IMG/VR virus record: IMGVR_UViG_3300037245_001419
Location: 62,001-126,000 of that record
From: a virus
DNA: 64,000 nucleotides
Strand: one strand, 5' to 3'
Position 1 is the first letter of the stretch. Every line of letters starts with the position of its first letter. This document shows positions 1 to 9,126 of the stretch, one piece after another. The notes beneath the pieces were generated by a model, which had not been told where the DNA came from, made no database searches, and saw nothing but the letters and a program-made list of their open reading frames with translations. Position numbers and translations under genes: made by a program.

Positions 1-35
1 ATTCCGTTCAGATCGAATTCTCGTTTTTTGTACAT
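1..35 (-). CDS. 5' end of an unidentified early protein (partial)
   Basis: The start of a minus-strand gene that runs off the left edge of the window. The ATG at 33-35 is preceded on its strand by AGGAAAAATA, a good Shine-Dalgarno site, and reads MYKKREFDLNG before the edge. It is the first gene downstream of the strong promoter at 135-163, so it should be expressed early. Eleven residues are too few to assign a function. Confidence 0.55.
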   Translation of the reverse strand, partial: MYKKREFDLNG

Positions 36-84
36 TATTTTTCCTCATATTGTTTTTTTTTCATATTACTTTTTTTTGTAGTGA

Positions 85-107
85 CAGTTAATAAAAAATA
101 TTAACTG
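85..107 (-). other. Stem-loop in an early 5' leader
   Basis: The arms CAGTTAATA (85-93) and TATTAACTG (99-107) pair perfectly around a five-base A loop. In the minus-strand transcript made from the promoter at 135-163 this hairpin lies in the 5' untranslated leader of the gene starting at 35. No U-run follows on the minus strand, so it does not look like a terminator. It may stabilise the leader; the role is inferred. Confidence 0.5.
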
Positions 108-134
108 CACATAGATGTATGTATATATCATTAC

Positions 135-163
135 ATTATACCCTTAAAAAGGGCAAAAGTCAA
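135..163 (-). promoter_or_regulatory. Strong sigma-70 type early promoter
   Basis: Read on the minus strand, TTGACT (163-158) and TATAAT (140-135) are separated by exactly 17 bases. The spacer holds an inverted repeat, CCCTT-TTT-AAGGG. It points away from gene 187-579 and toward the truncated gene at 1-35. The same -35 hexamer recurs in the promoters at 7876-7904 and 14426-14454. Confidence 0.8.
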
Positions 164-186
164 TAGCAGTGCATATATTTTAGTAA

Positions 187-579
187 TTATTTCTTTTTAG
201 TCCACTTGATAAAATTCTTCAGTATATTGGAGTCCATATTAAAATCATACTTCTCAGCAAACTCCGCTCGAAGCTCGTGATAATTCTCCTCGTTAAAGCA
301 ATCAAAGACGGCTTTTTCCTTAAAGAAATCAGTGTGAAGATATATGGCACATTCAATAAATGTGATATCTGTTTCATTAACTAGCTTCTTAATCAAGTAA
401 TTAAATTTATGGAAGTCCTTATTGTAGGATTTCTTTTTTAGAATTACTTTCTCAAAATCAATACTATTCATATTCATAATTTCAAAGAACTTCTTTTTAT
501 TTATAGTTTTATAAATCTCAGCTTCAACGTCCTTATCTTTCAAATTGTCTGGTAATTTAGGTGTGTTGTCTTCTATCAT
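187..579 (-). CDS. Small protein of unknown function, possibly a gp33-like late coactivator
   Basis: A 130-aa charged, probably helical protein. It starts at an ATG with a perfect AGGAGG site that overlaps the stop codon of the upstream helicase gene, so it is the last gene of the gp43-uvsX-gp41 operon. No motif is diagnostic. The central stretch (about residues 60-110, around KKLVNETDITFIECAIYL) loosely resembles T4 gp33, the coactivator that works with gp55, in its spacing of hydrophobic and acidic positions. A gp33 would be expected in a phage with gp55, but this match was made by eye and is weak. It could equally be a helicase-loader or an unrelated protein. Confidence 0.75.
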   Translation of the reverse strand: MIEDNTPKLPDNLKDKDVEAEIYKTINKKKFFEIMNMNSIDFEKVILKKKSYNKDFHKFNYLIKKLVNETDITFIECAIYLHTDFFKEKAVFDCFNEENYHELRAEFAEKYDFNMDSNILKNFIKWTKKK

Positions 580-587
580 AAACCCTC

Positions 588-1946
588 CTAACTGAAGTCC
601 AATTCTGCAGGGCTAGTATTATCTTTCTTTAAGATAGCGTGATCCTGTGATGCGAATTCATCGTAAAATTGTTCTTCTTCTTCCTCTGGTTCAAAGTTGT
701 ATAATCTCATTTTCGGTTTACTTACCTTAACTTTAACCTTCCCGAAGTTATCGCCAAAACGGCTCTTCAGTAATTTTAAAAGGTAAACGTTAGCTGCTGC
801 TAGTTCTTCGTTCTGAACTATACCATAAATGGCATCAGCCTTGAATGTAGCACCAATAGATTCTGCAGTGTCGGTTAGCTCAACGTTAACATTACCAAAC
901 CCACCTCTATTAGTTTGAAGTCCAGAGACTATCGGGAAGCCGTATTCCTGGGATATTGCTCTCACTTCTTCTGTTATTGCTTTAAGGACTTCATTAGAAT
1001 TGCCTACCACATTTTTATTAGGCATCATGCAGCCTAAGTAATCGATAAACATTATTTTTGGTTTAAATCCTTTTTTCACTTCAAGTTCTTTTAGGAGGTT
1101 TCTAAGGTGGTTAGCATTGATTGTTCCTCCTGGGTATTCTTTAACAATAAGTCGTTCTGTTTGTTTCTTTAGTTTCTCATGTTTGCGATAGAATTCTTTC
1201 TTTGAAAGATTTTTCAATTCATTGATTTCTACATCAAACATGTTGGCTAGGAACCTCTTAGAGAGCTTATCTTCCGATTCTTCTAGTGAGACATAGAGAA
1301 CATTTTGATTGTCTCTAAGGCAGTTAGAAGCGAAAGCACACTGTACTAGGGTCTTGCCAATATTGGTAGACCCTAGGAATAGGATCAGAGATTTCTCATG
1401 AAAACCTCCGTCGAGTTGTTCATCAAGTTTATCAATACCAGTAGATACAGCTTTTTCTTTATTATGAATATATGTGTACATGCGGTCGGTATCGTTCGAT
1501 ATGTCAAGACCTACATTGGTGTTAAATGAGAACGTTAAGGCTTCTCTAATGTTATCAGCAACATCATTGATGGTGTCGAGTTTTCTTTCTTCAAGAGCGT
1601 CTTTTACGGTAAGAATGTTGTACCATAATAATTTTTCCTGGAAGAACTTTTCAATCTCGTCCATAATTTGATCTTTCTGATATTCTTTCATGTCTATTTC
1701 TAGAATCTTTTTAACATTAGATAAGATCTCATCATTTTTAACGTAGAGTTCTAGATTTTTTATATTTGGGAACTCGTTATATTCTTCTTTATAATTAAAG
1801 TACTTCCGTATTATTTGTTGATTTGATGGGTTGTCAAATATTTTAAACAAAGGTATGGTAGAGAGAAAAGGATATAGCTTTTCTCTGATTACCTTACTTC
1901 TTAATATTGAATGAACTATTATGTTTTCAAAATCCAATTCGTCCAT
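588..1946 (-). CDS. 41: Replicative DNA helicase, DnaB/T4 gp41 family
   Basis: A 452-aa hexameric 5'-3' helicase expected to unwind DNA at the phage fork with primase and polymerase. The N-terminal helical region (about 1-150) is followed by a RecA-fold motor. The Walker A loop is LGSTNIGKT (residues 191-199) and Walker B is IMFIDYLG (298-305). T4 gp41 is 475 aa, so the length fits. The ATG directly abuts the stop of the uvsX gene with no spacer, and GAGGGAT serves as the ribosome site. The C-terminus is acidic. No primase domain is fused to it, and no gp61-like primase was seen in the window. Confidence 0.93.
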   Translation of the reverse strand: MDELDFENIIVHSILRSKVIREKLYPFLSTIPLFKIFDNPSNQQIIRKYFNYKEEYNEFPNIKNLELYVKNDEILSNVKKILEIDMKEYQKDQIMDEIEKFFQEKLLWYNILTVKDALEERKLDTINDVADNIREALTFSFNTNVGLDISNDTDRMYTYIHNKEKAVSTGIDKLDEQLDGGFHEKSLILFLGSTNIGKTLVQCAFASNCLRDNQNVLYVSLEESEDKLSKRFLANMFDVEINELKNLSKKEFYRKHEKLKKQTERLIVKEYPGGTINANHLRNLLKELEVKKGFKPKIMFIDYLGCMMPNKNVVGNSNEVLKAITEEVRAISQEYGFPIVSGLQTNRGGFGNVNVELTDTAESIGATFKADAIYGIVQNEELAAANVYLLKLLKSRFGDNFGKVKVKVSKPKMRLYNFEPEEEEEQFYDEFASQDHAILKKDNTSPAELDFS

Positions 1947-3005
1947 CTATCCCTCTTCCATTAGATTATCATCAAAGAAATCTGTTGCATCATTTTCAGC
2001 TACATCTATTTCTCGATCTTCGTAGCTATATTTCGATTCTAGAAATTCTTTAAAATCAGTTTTTCTTAATAGGTCTTCCCAGAATTCTTTACAATAAAGT
2101 TTTGATTCTCTCCAATTTTTTCCTTCTTCGTCAAACTCTGGTCTATGATACCAGCCGTTTTTAGGTTTAGTAATACAGCCATGAAGAAGAGCGTCTGGAA
2201 GTAGTCCAAAATAAATATCTAACCCACCATCGTGCTTGATTCTAAACTGAAGTTTAGTTGATTTTTCAATAGCACTTCTGCCTTTGTGAGATTCACACGT
2301 TATGATAGCACCGATAACTTTTCCAGATGAGTCTTTTTCTTTTGCTTTTGATGTTGCAAGTACAATTGATTCACTGTTAAACTTTAGTCTACCACCACCA
2401 CCGATTTGATAAGGGTCTCCAAATCCACCAGTATTTTTGTATACACCGTTCACAACGTAGTATGTCATATCGGTTTCATTCATGTAGTTTGCGAGTTTAT
2501 TTTTCTCTTGTGGTAGTCTCATGTTTTGAGTAGAGTTACCGTCAGCTGCTTTAACCATTGTAGCTTCGTCAACGAGTGTTCCCCATGAGTCGATAAGTAC
2601 AAAGACGTTTCTTCGTTCTTTTCTTGTCTTACCTTCTGTCATAAGAGCGAGTGCTTGAGTGATTTTATGCATGTTAGCGGTTTGTAGTATTGGAAGTTTG
2701 TCAAGATCAACTCCAATACTTCCAGCAAGGTCTTTGTTAAAAGCTCTCTCTGTATCAATCACTACACATTCCATTCCATGTCTTTGTGCGTTCTTAAGGA
2801 TGTTACATGCAATAAATGATTTGCCAAATGAAGAGTCTGCACTTATTTGTTCAATACAACCAATTTTTACAGCCTTATCTACTTTACCTTTGTGTAACAG
2901 GTTCATAACTATAACACCGGATGAGAGGTATTCTGGTTGGTAATCATCTTCCATCATTTTATCTAGCAGGTCTTTATTTCCCATTAATTTTTTATATATG
3001 CTCAT
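1947..3005 (-). CDS. uvsX: RecA-like recombinase, UvsX
   Basis: A 352-aa strand-exchange protein of the RecA/UvsX family. It forms filaments on single-stranded DNA and drives recombination-dependent replication and repair. The Walker A loop is SADSSFGKS (55-63) and the Walker B strand is VFVLIDS (134-140), followed by acidic residues. A glycine-rich segment near 195-205 (GGFGDPYQIGGGGR) corresponds to the DNA-binding loop region. The C-terminus is strongly acidic, as in UvsX. It is transcribed between gp43 and gp41, close to the T4 order (43, uvsX, 41). Its mediator UvsY is encoded on the other strand at 17524. Confidence 0.93.
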   Translation of the reverse strand: MSIYKKLMGNKDLLDKMMEDDYQPEYLSSGVIVMNLLHKGKVDKAVKIGCIEQISADSSFGKSFIACNILKNAQRHGMECVVIDTERAFNKDLAGSIGVDLDKLPILQTANMHKITQALALMTEGKTRKERRNVFVLIDSWGTLVDEATMVKAADGNSTQNMRLPQEKNKLANYMNETDMTYYVVNGVYKNTGGFGDPYQIGGGGRLKFNSESIVLATSKAKEKDSSGKVIGAIITCESHKGRSAIEKSTKLQFRIKHDGGLDIYFGLLPDALLHGCITKPKNGWYHRPEFDEEGKNWRESKLYCKEFWEDLLRKTDFKEFLESKYSYEDREIDVAENDATDFFDDNLMEEG

Positions 3006-3016
3006 ATCTTCTCCTA

Positions 3017-5608
3017 TTATTTTTTCTTTTTCAGAAATTTACCCAACTGATTTCCACGAAGATTTATTTTTCCCCATCCCAATACTGTAAACATTCTCTG
3101 AATAACATTCATGAAGGTCTTTTCAAATTGAGTGTCGTAATCTATTTTAAATAACTGGTTGAACTCTTTTGGGTAATTTCCAATGTAAGCGATAACATTA
3201 CTATTGATTATGTTCTCGTCTTTTATATATACGTATTTTATTTTGCTACCATTAGCCACTTCCATATATGGATATTCATACTTTTTTATTAGATAATTGT
3301 AACATATACATGCTCTATTATGTATGGGGGTAGATTTCTTAAACACTAATCCTTTCTCGATATAATATTCATGTGGAAATGAATATTTTTCATATCCGTT
3401 TATACCGGACACTGAACTGATATTTTCTATATCTTCTGTCTTAAATGCCTTTTTAGATTTTCTCAATGTTTTAATAGTCATTTCTTTATCGAGATTATCA
3501 AATAATTCCTGAATAACATCTTTGATTGTTTTCCGGCTAAACATAGGGGTATCACTTCTGACAACTTCAACACCTTTATATTTAATTGTTGGTTTATCAT
3601 ATACTTTGTCTTCGTGAGCTAATAGTTCCACTATGTATTTTTTCTTGGCAAGTACAAATTGTTTAGTTATAATTCCTTCACGTTTATATCTTATTAGGTT
3701 TTTAACTCCACGTTTTGCATGATAAATATCTAATATCTTAACAAAGAAAGGTTCTAGTACTTTTTCATCCATTATGGTGGCAAACTCCATGTAGTCCATG
3801 TCAGGAGCGTAGTTCTTCTTAATTTCATTTAGATTGATATAGTTAGAGTCGGTATCAATAACAAATACTAGATCATTTTTAAGTTGGGGTGGATTCTCAA
3901 TTTCAGGAAAATAACAAGTATATACTTTATGCCAATAATTTTTAAAATATTTATTAGTCTCCGCTCCTAAAAATTTGATAAGAACTCTACCACCTCTTGT
4001 TACTGCTCTAGCATTATCAACATCGTAAAAGTGAAAGTATTCTGAACCCATAACACCGTATAAACTATTAATCATAATTTTTCTGATTAGTTGCATTGAG
4101 TAATTAAACTGTTCTCCTTGCTTGTCACCTTTTTTTTCACATTCGCTCATTAGATCTTTAAAGTATTTTCTCTCATCAAAAATTCTTTCAACTATGGATG
4201 GGAATATACCTTGTACATCTTTTTTGTAGTATACCCCGTTGATTTCAGATTTTATTAAATGTTTGGCTCGTTCAGGGGAGGGTTTGATTACTTTAGTTTC
4301 AGGGGAGATATTATAGATCACAATCTCTTTGGGGTATTCAGACTCTACGTCGAATGATAGGCAGTCTTCATAAAACCCAGGCTCTGCATATACATACCCA
4401 CCCTTGATATAAAATGGTTCAAACGTTTTGTTATTTTTATTCTTTTTGTCGTCAGTTTTTACATTTTGAAGTTCACCGTTTACTTTGTAATATCCTTCTT
4501 CCAACCACCAATCACGGGTAATTATTTTTCTATCCGGCATTACCATTTTTCTTTTGTGGAGGTCACGAAGAATAAAGCCTTCAAGTACGGATATAGAACT
4601 AAATACTTTTTCAAATGGTATTAATGTCTGGTAACAAAGTGATACTACTAGTTCAATAAACTTTAGTTTGTTATCTATTTTTTCAACTAAGAGTACATCC
4701 TGAATGTTATATTCTACAAATTTATCCCAATTTGTTTTGTATATTGTATTGATGGTTCCTTCAAGGCCGATCTTGCCTTCTTGGACTTCAGCAATACCAA
4801 TGTTATCTAAAGTATATGAAGGTTGTGTTTCAAATGTGAACTTCTTATATAGTTCAAGGTAATCCAGTTGCGATAGACCTGCTATTTTATACACGTTCTT
4901 AATTTCTATCTTGCCGTCTTGTTTCCGTGTTTTTTTCTCAACGAGTTCTACAATACCAAGTGGTGATAGTTTTTTTTCAATTCCATTGGTTGTAAGGTTT
5001 TTAATTCTATTGATGATATATTTCATATCAAAACCAGTAGAGTTCCATCCTGTTACAATATCAAATTTCATATTTGACCACCAAGTAACAAATGATGTGA
5101 GCATATCAAGTTCATTCTCTATGTATGCATATTTTTCAACTCCTAAACATTTTCGAGTCATTGGTGATGTTCCGAAGGTGTATAGTTTTTTTGTTGTTGA
5201 GCTTTTAACAGTAATTAGATTTATAGGATATAATGCTAAATCTGGTTCTGGAAATTCCTTTTCACCAGCTACTTCAATATCAATATATGCAGTATGAATA
5301 TTATTCATGTCTGTCTTAATATCAACATCCTGGTATCGTTCTTGAAGGTATTTAATATCTTCACTAATGTCAGATTCACAAATTTTAAGTTGGAGTTTTT
5401 TGTATTTCTTAACATCCATATATTTATTGCGAGTATATTTTTTGATTACAGGAGTTCCATAAATGTCAGTATGAACTGTTGCACCGCTGCGATCTTCAAC
5501 GTAGAAATAAGAATTTAGGTCTTCTGTAAGCTTTACAGTTTTACCGTTAAAACATTCCCATATATGGACTTGTTTAGTTTTATTGTCTACATAAATATTT
5601 TTAAACAT
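3017..5608 (-). CDS. 43: Family B DNA polymerase with proofreading exonuclease, gp43
   Basis: The 863-aa replicative polymerase. Exonuclease motifs are intact: Exo I YIDIEV (D110, E112), Exo II in VTGWNSTGFD (around 185-194), and Exo III YNIQD (300-304). Polymerase motif A is SFDVESEYPKE (D420); its usual SLYPS sequence is changed to SEYPK. Motif B is around RKIMINSLYGVMGS (509-522) and motif C is VIDTDS (583-588). T4 gp43 is 898 aa, so the enzyme is full length. The C-terminus (GNQLGKFLKKKK) is basic and could hold the clamp contact, but that is inference. The gene lies between the DHH protein and uvsX in one operon. Confidence 0.95.
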   Translation of the reverse strand: MFKNIYVDNKTKQVHIWECFNGKTVKLTEDLNSYFYVEDRSGATVHTDIYGTPVIKKYTRNKYMDVKKYKKLQLKICESDISEDIKYLQERYQDVDIKTDMNNIHTAYIDIEVAGEKEFPEPDLALYPINLITVKSSTTKKLYTFGTSPMTRKCLGVEKYAYIENELDMLTSFVTWWSNMKFDIVTGWNSTGFDMKYIINRIKNLTTNGIEKKLSPLGIVELVEKKTRKQDGKIEIKNVYKIAGLSQLDYLELYKKFTFETQPSYTLDNIGIAEVQEGKIGLEGTINTIYKTNWDKFVEYNIQDVLLVEKIDNKLKFIELVVSLCYQTLIPFEKVFSSISVLEGFILRDLHKRKMVMPDRKIITRDWWLEEGYYKVNGELQNVKTDDKKNKNNKTFEPFYIKGGYVYAEPGFYEDCLSFDVESEYPKEIVIYNISPETKVIKPSPERAKHLIKSEINGVYYKKDVQGIFPSIVERIFDERKYFKDLMSECEKKGDKQGEQFNYSMQLIRKIMINSLYGVMGSEYFHFYDVDNARAVTRGGRVLIKFLGAETNKYFKNYWHKVYTCYFPEIENPPQLKNDLVFVIDTDSNYINLNEIKKNYAPDMDYMEFATIMDEKVLEPFFVKILDIYHAKRGVKNLIRYKREGIITKQFVLAKKKYIVELLAHEDKVYDKPTIKYKGVEVVRSDTPMFSRKTIKDVIQELFDNLDKEMTIKTLRKSKKAFKTEDIENISSVSGINGYEKYSFPHEYYIEKGLVFKKSTPIHNRACICYNYLIKKYEYPYMEVANGSKIKYVYIKDENIINSNVIAYIGNYPKEFNQLFKIDYDTQFEKTFMNVIQRMFTVLGWGKINLRGNQLGKFLKKKK

Positions 5609-5620
5609 ATGTTATTTTAT

Positions 5621-6565
5621 TTAGAGTTGAGAGTGTTTTTTACGAATTTCTGGGAAGTTATCATATAGTTCTGATGCTATGCTTCTAACTGTTTCCCGAA
5701 CGTCAATATAAGATTTAGCTGAAAATCCTGCAGCATGCTGATGACCACCACCAATTCCTCTTTCCTTTAATACCTTACCAATATGTATACAATCTAATTT
5801 GCTACGAATTGATACATTGTTAAAGCTGTTGGATGAGAATACAATATTGTATCCTTTGGTCAATTTAATGTTACATATTTCATTTGAGAAGTTATTAAGT
5901 CTTAGAAGTATACCATTAACATGAGTGTAATCCTGACAATTAAAAGAATGATTAGTAGCGTCTAATTCAACTTGTAACTTCTTTTTATCATCATTGATTA
6001 CTTTTAATTCATCTTTATTGAAGTCAACCACGCCTTGAAAGAATCTTTTCTTAAACTGAATAGGTTTGTAGTGATGAAATAATCGTGCAAGATATTTGCT
6101 TCTAGGATTTACTTCAGTCCATAGATCATAGTCTTCAACTAAAGTAATGAAGCTATCGAGATAAGATAAATCTACATCGTACCACTTCTTCATATGTTCT
6201 TTTAATATGTATGAACTACAGTGATCAGAGTTAACTACCTTACCATATTCAGGGTCATTCATTTCAATTGCGGTATCATGATGATCTATAAGGATTATCT
6301 TATCGTAGTTTAACTGATATGCTATGTTATCTGGACTTGGTGTAATATCAGTTATATACACAACGTCATAATTATTAAATTTAACAGTGTCTAAGATTTT
6401 ATCAATGGTCATACCAGATGCTGTAACATAGGTAATGTGACTCCGAGGAAATACATTACCTAATATTAGTTGACATGCTGACCCATCCATATCCCCATCA
6501 GAGATGCTAAGTACTCTCTGACTTTGTAATAATCTAAAGCCACTGTAGATAGAGTTATGTTTCAT
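5621..6565 (-). CDS. DHH-family phosphoesterase
   Basis: A 314-aa protein of the DHH/DHHA1 superfamily, which includes RecJ exonuclease, NrnA oligoribonucleases and c-di-AMP/pApA phosphodiesterases. The N-terminal metal motif is SDGDMDGS (22-29), the DHH signature is LIDHHDT (92-98), and the C-terminal substrate loop is GGGHQHAAGF (272-281). The length is that of NrnA-type enzymes, not full RecJ. It lies directly upstream of the polymerase, with its stop 12 bases before the gp43 start, which suits nucleotide recycling or end processing during replication. Destruction of a defence dinucleotide signal is another possibility that the sequence cannot settle. Confidence 0.88.
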   Translation of the reverse strand: MKHNSIYSGFRLLQSQRVLSISDGDMDGSACQLILGNVFPRSHITYVTASGMTIDKILDTVKFNNYDVVYITDITPSPDNIAYQLNYDKIILIDHHDTAIEMNDPEYGKVVNSDHCSSYILKEHMKKWYDVDLSYLDSFITLVEDYDLWTEVNPRSKYLARLFHHYKPIQFKKRFFQGVVDFNKDELKVINDDKKKLQVELDATNHSFNCQDYTHVNGILLRLNNFSNEICNIKLTKGYNIVFSSNSFNNVSIRSKLDCIHIGKVLKERGIGGGHQHAAGFSAKSYIDVRETVRSIASELYDNFPEIRKKHSQL

Positions 6566-6585
6566 ATCGACCTACAGTGATTGGT

Positions 6586-7842
6586 TTATTTTTTCATTTT
6601 CTTCTGGATATCGAGTGCCATATTAATGCCAATCATGTCGAGTGGGTTTGCACCACTAGATTGTTTACCACCAACTATAACGATACCTGGAACGTTAATG
6701 TCTTTCAGTGCATTGGCTATGCCTACTTCAGTTTTATATTTCCATGAAGCTTTTTCTTGAGGGGAAAGACCTGCAGCTACCTTTAGTTTATTTGCGGTTG
6801 CTTCAGCTCGACCTTCTGCAATAATCTTCTTAGCTTTCTCGATTGCTTCTCTGGCTCCGAGTTGAGCTATCTTATAATTCTTTTCAGCTTTAAGAATTGC
6901 AACTTCTTTCTCTTTAAGAGCCTCTGTAACGGCTTGAATTTTCTTCACTTCTTCTAGAGCTTTAGCCTCAGCGATAAGTGCCGTACCTTGCATTTCTTTG
7001 GTGATGGCATTTTGTTTAGCGGTTTCAGCTTTTGATTTAGATACTGCTTTATTCTGCTCAATCTCTTTTTTCTCAGCAATCAAACTGTCGATGGTAGGAT
7101 CATAATCAATATCTTTAATAACAAACTGAAGTATCTCTATATCGTATGTTTTAAATGGTGATCCCTTCATGACGACTGGTTGTTTATTGGAGTCTAGTTT
7201 GATTTTAACTTCTCTCTTAATGAACTCTTGATCTTGAGCATCTTTATACTTATACACATGTTTCTCGGTCATGTATATACCGTTTCGTACTTGCCCTTCA
7301 GCTACGGTTGTAAACTCAGATCTTCTAGACGAGTATGATTCTTCGGCTTTCATTAGTGTTGCGGTTTGTTTAAGTGCTTCAGCTACGGTTTGCCTAATGA
7401 GATCTTGCTTAACTGCAGCGTAGCTTTTAAAGTCTTCATGGAGTAGTAATTGAGTGCTATCTACACGAGAAAGTCTGTACTTGATTGAGCCTGAAATAAA
7501 GGCTGTACTACCACCATTAAACCTAATTGAAATAGGGTCTGCTTCTTTTCCTGATCCTCCTTCTTCATCTGATGTAGAGAAGTAGTACATATCAGAAACT
7601 TGATATGGGTGGACAGTTCCAAATGCTTTAGTAAATGTTCCAGTGTTATTGACGACTGACATTGTTCCCCAATATGCTGTTTGCTTTACTTTATAATAAC
7701 CTGAGAAGTTTGTTTCCCATATTTGTGAATAAAGTACTGTAGTTGATATTAGGGTGACGACTGCTAGTATTGCGAGTAAAATTATCCTGCCTTTGTACTT
7801 ATCAAGAAAACTTCTCTGATCATCAGATGATCTATCTTTCAT
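6586..7842 (-). CDS. SPFH/band-7 (prohibitin-like) membrane protein
   Basis: A 418-aa protein with a single N-terminal membrane segment (about 19-38, ILLAILAVVTLISTTVLYS). An SPFH/band-7 type domain follows, then an Ala/Lys/Glu-rich coiled coil (about 255-350), then a C-terminal region ending in IQKKMKK. Stomatin/prohibitin proteins assemble into large membrane rings that scaffold proteases and lipids. The gene is first after the promoter at 7876-7904 and reads on toward the DHH protein and polymerase, so it should be made early. Such proteins are not part of the T4 core. Shielding the membrane or controlling FtsH-type proteases is inference. Confidence 0.87.
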   Translation of the reverse strand: MKDRSSDDQRSFLDKYKGRIILLAILAVVTLISTTVLYSQIWETNFSGYYKVKQTAYWGTMSVVNNTGTFTKAFGTVHPYQVSDMYYFSTSDEEGGSGKEADPISIRFNGGSTAFISGSIKYRLSRVDSTQLLLHEDFKSYAAVKQDLIRQTVAEALKQTATLMKAEESYSSRRSEFTTVAEGQVRNGIYMTEKHVYKYKDAQDQEFIKREVKIKLDSNKQPVVMKGSPFKTYDIEILQFVIKDIDYDPTIDSLIAEKKEIEQNKAVSKSKAETAKQNAITKEMQGTALIAEAKALEEVKKIQAVTEALKEKEVAILKAEKNYKIAQLGAREAIEKAKKIIAEGRAEATANKLKVAAGLSPQEKASWKYKTEVGIANALKDINVPGIVIVGGKQSSGANPLDMIGINMALDIQKKMKK

Positions 7843-7875
7843 ATTAACTCCAATTAATATATTTTATGTACTAAT

Positions 7876-7904
7876 AGTATATCAAATATATTAACTAGAG
7901 TCAA
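7876..7904 (-). promoter_or_regulatory. Sigma-70 type early promoter for the SPFH-polymerase operon
   Basis: On the minus strand TTGACT (7904-7899) and TATACT (7881-7876) are 17 bases apart. The -10 box lies in the word TTGATATACT, which is close to the -10 region at 17416-17424. It sits in the 69-base gap between the glycosyltransferase stop and the SPFH gene start and reads into the SPFH gene. Confidence 0.8.
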
Positions 7905-7911
7905 GTAGTTA

Positions 7912-9126
7912 TTAAAATATATTAACTAAACGCTCAATATATTGTCGAGATTCGAGGTAACGACCTTCATTCTCCATTTTTTCATACTGCAGTCTTCGAA
8001 TTCTGTTAAAGTTCTTAGGCTCTGAGTACTTTTTAATCATGGAGTCGATATCTTCGACTGTACAATCTTCCGGCATTGTAAGAAAATTATGGTCATATGG
8101 GGATGATGAACCATCTGTAAATGTACTTCCGATAGCTAATACACCATCTGCTGAATGTTCGAGGAACTTTAGATCGCTCTTTGCACTGTTAAATTGATTT
8201 CTTACGAGAGGCATGATACCAAAGTCTGCTTTTTCGCTTTTAACTAGGTTTGGATACTGGTAAGAATTTACCCATCCATGTACCTTGATCTTATCTTTAA
8301 TCTCATCCATGAACCACGGGAGGCCACCAAACACGGTAAAATCTATTTCATCATTATTGACTGATTTAATTACCCAATCTTTCCATGCGTTATCCCAGTC
8401 CCCAAGTCTCTTTTCACCATTATGATAATGAGTAGGAGAGCCTGTGTAGATGACTTTAGGTTTTTTAATGACTTCAGTTATGTCAGATTTTCTTTCGTGT
8501 CCCCAGAAGTACTGAGGGACGCAGTTGGGTATAACCTGGATCTTTGTCTTAATGCCGAGTTCTTTCTCATAATAATTTTTTAGAAATGGTGTGGAAACGG
8601 TAACAAGATCCATGAGCTTCATGATTTCAACTGATGCTGTTTTAATTTCTTTGGTGATGCCTTTACTGCCGAAGTTGTATGATGGTACGCCTTCATCAGT
8701 AGTACCGCCTTGGTTTTCGTTGAACCCATGGATGTGATCGTCCATCTCCCATATCATTTTATATTTGAACTTAGGTTGATTCTCTTTGTACTGCTTTATA
8801 ACTGTAAGATGATCGGGGGTCATTTGACGTTGGAAAAAAATTGAGCGTGTTCTTGAAAGTATATCGTTTTGATATACGAACGATGGGGCAAGTAGCATGC
8901 TCATCCGACCAGACTTACCAAATACCGAGTTGAGATAAGTCATCCAGAAGATGTTTCTAATATGCCCACAACCGCTAGAATCGCTTAGGAATGATAAAAC
9001 TAAATTCTTTTTTACTTTAACAACACCTGGTGGAAGTTCTTCACTTGCTGTTGTTGGTGGGGTAGCTATTGTAGCTGCTTGTAGTTGCTTTTGAAACTCG
9101 TCTAGGTTGCTGGTTTTTTTACTCAT
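7912..9126 (-). CDS. GT-B fold glycosyltransferase
   Basis: A 404-aa glycosyltransferase that resembles GT4-type GT-B enzymes. An N-terminal Rossmann-like half begins at LVLSFLSD (about 42-49) with a glycine loop SSGCGH. It continues through MIWEMDDHI (124-132) and TVSTPFL, and the inter-domain VIPNCVP (198-204). The C-terminal half holds VIYTGSP and the donor-binding region around FLEHSADG. The start overlaps the gp47 stop by four bases (ATGA), so translation is coupled. In T4 the DNA alpha-glucosyltransferase gene also lies beside genes 47 and 55, which suggests DNA or nucleotide glycosylation. Cell-surface or protein glycosylation cannot be excluded. Confidence 0.85.
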   Translation of the reverse strand: MSKKTSNLDEFQKQLQAATIATPPTTASEELPPGVVKVKKNLVLSFLSDSSGCGHIRNIFWMTYLNSVFGKSGRMSMLLAPSFVYQNDILSRTRSIFFQRQMTPDHLTVIKQYKENQPKFKYKMIWEMDDHIHGFNENQGGTTDEGVPSYNFGSKGITKEIKTASVEIMKLMDLVTVSTPFLKNYYEKELGIKTKIQVIPNCVPQYFWGHERKSDITEVIKKPKVIYTGSPTHYHNGEKRLGDWDNAWKDWVIKSVNNDEIDFTVFGGLPWFMDEIKDKIKVHGWVNSYQYPNLVKSEKADFGIMPLVRNQFNSAKSDLKFLEHSADGVLAIGSTFTDGSSSPYDHNFLTMPEDCTVEDIDSMIKKYSEPKNFNRIRRLQYEKMENEGRYLESRQYIERLVNIF

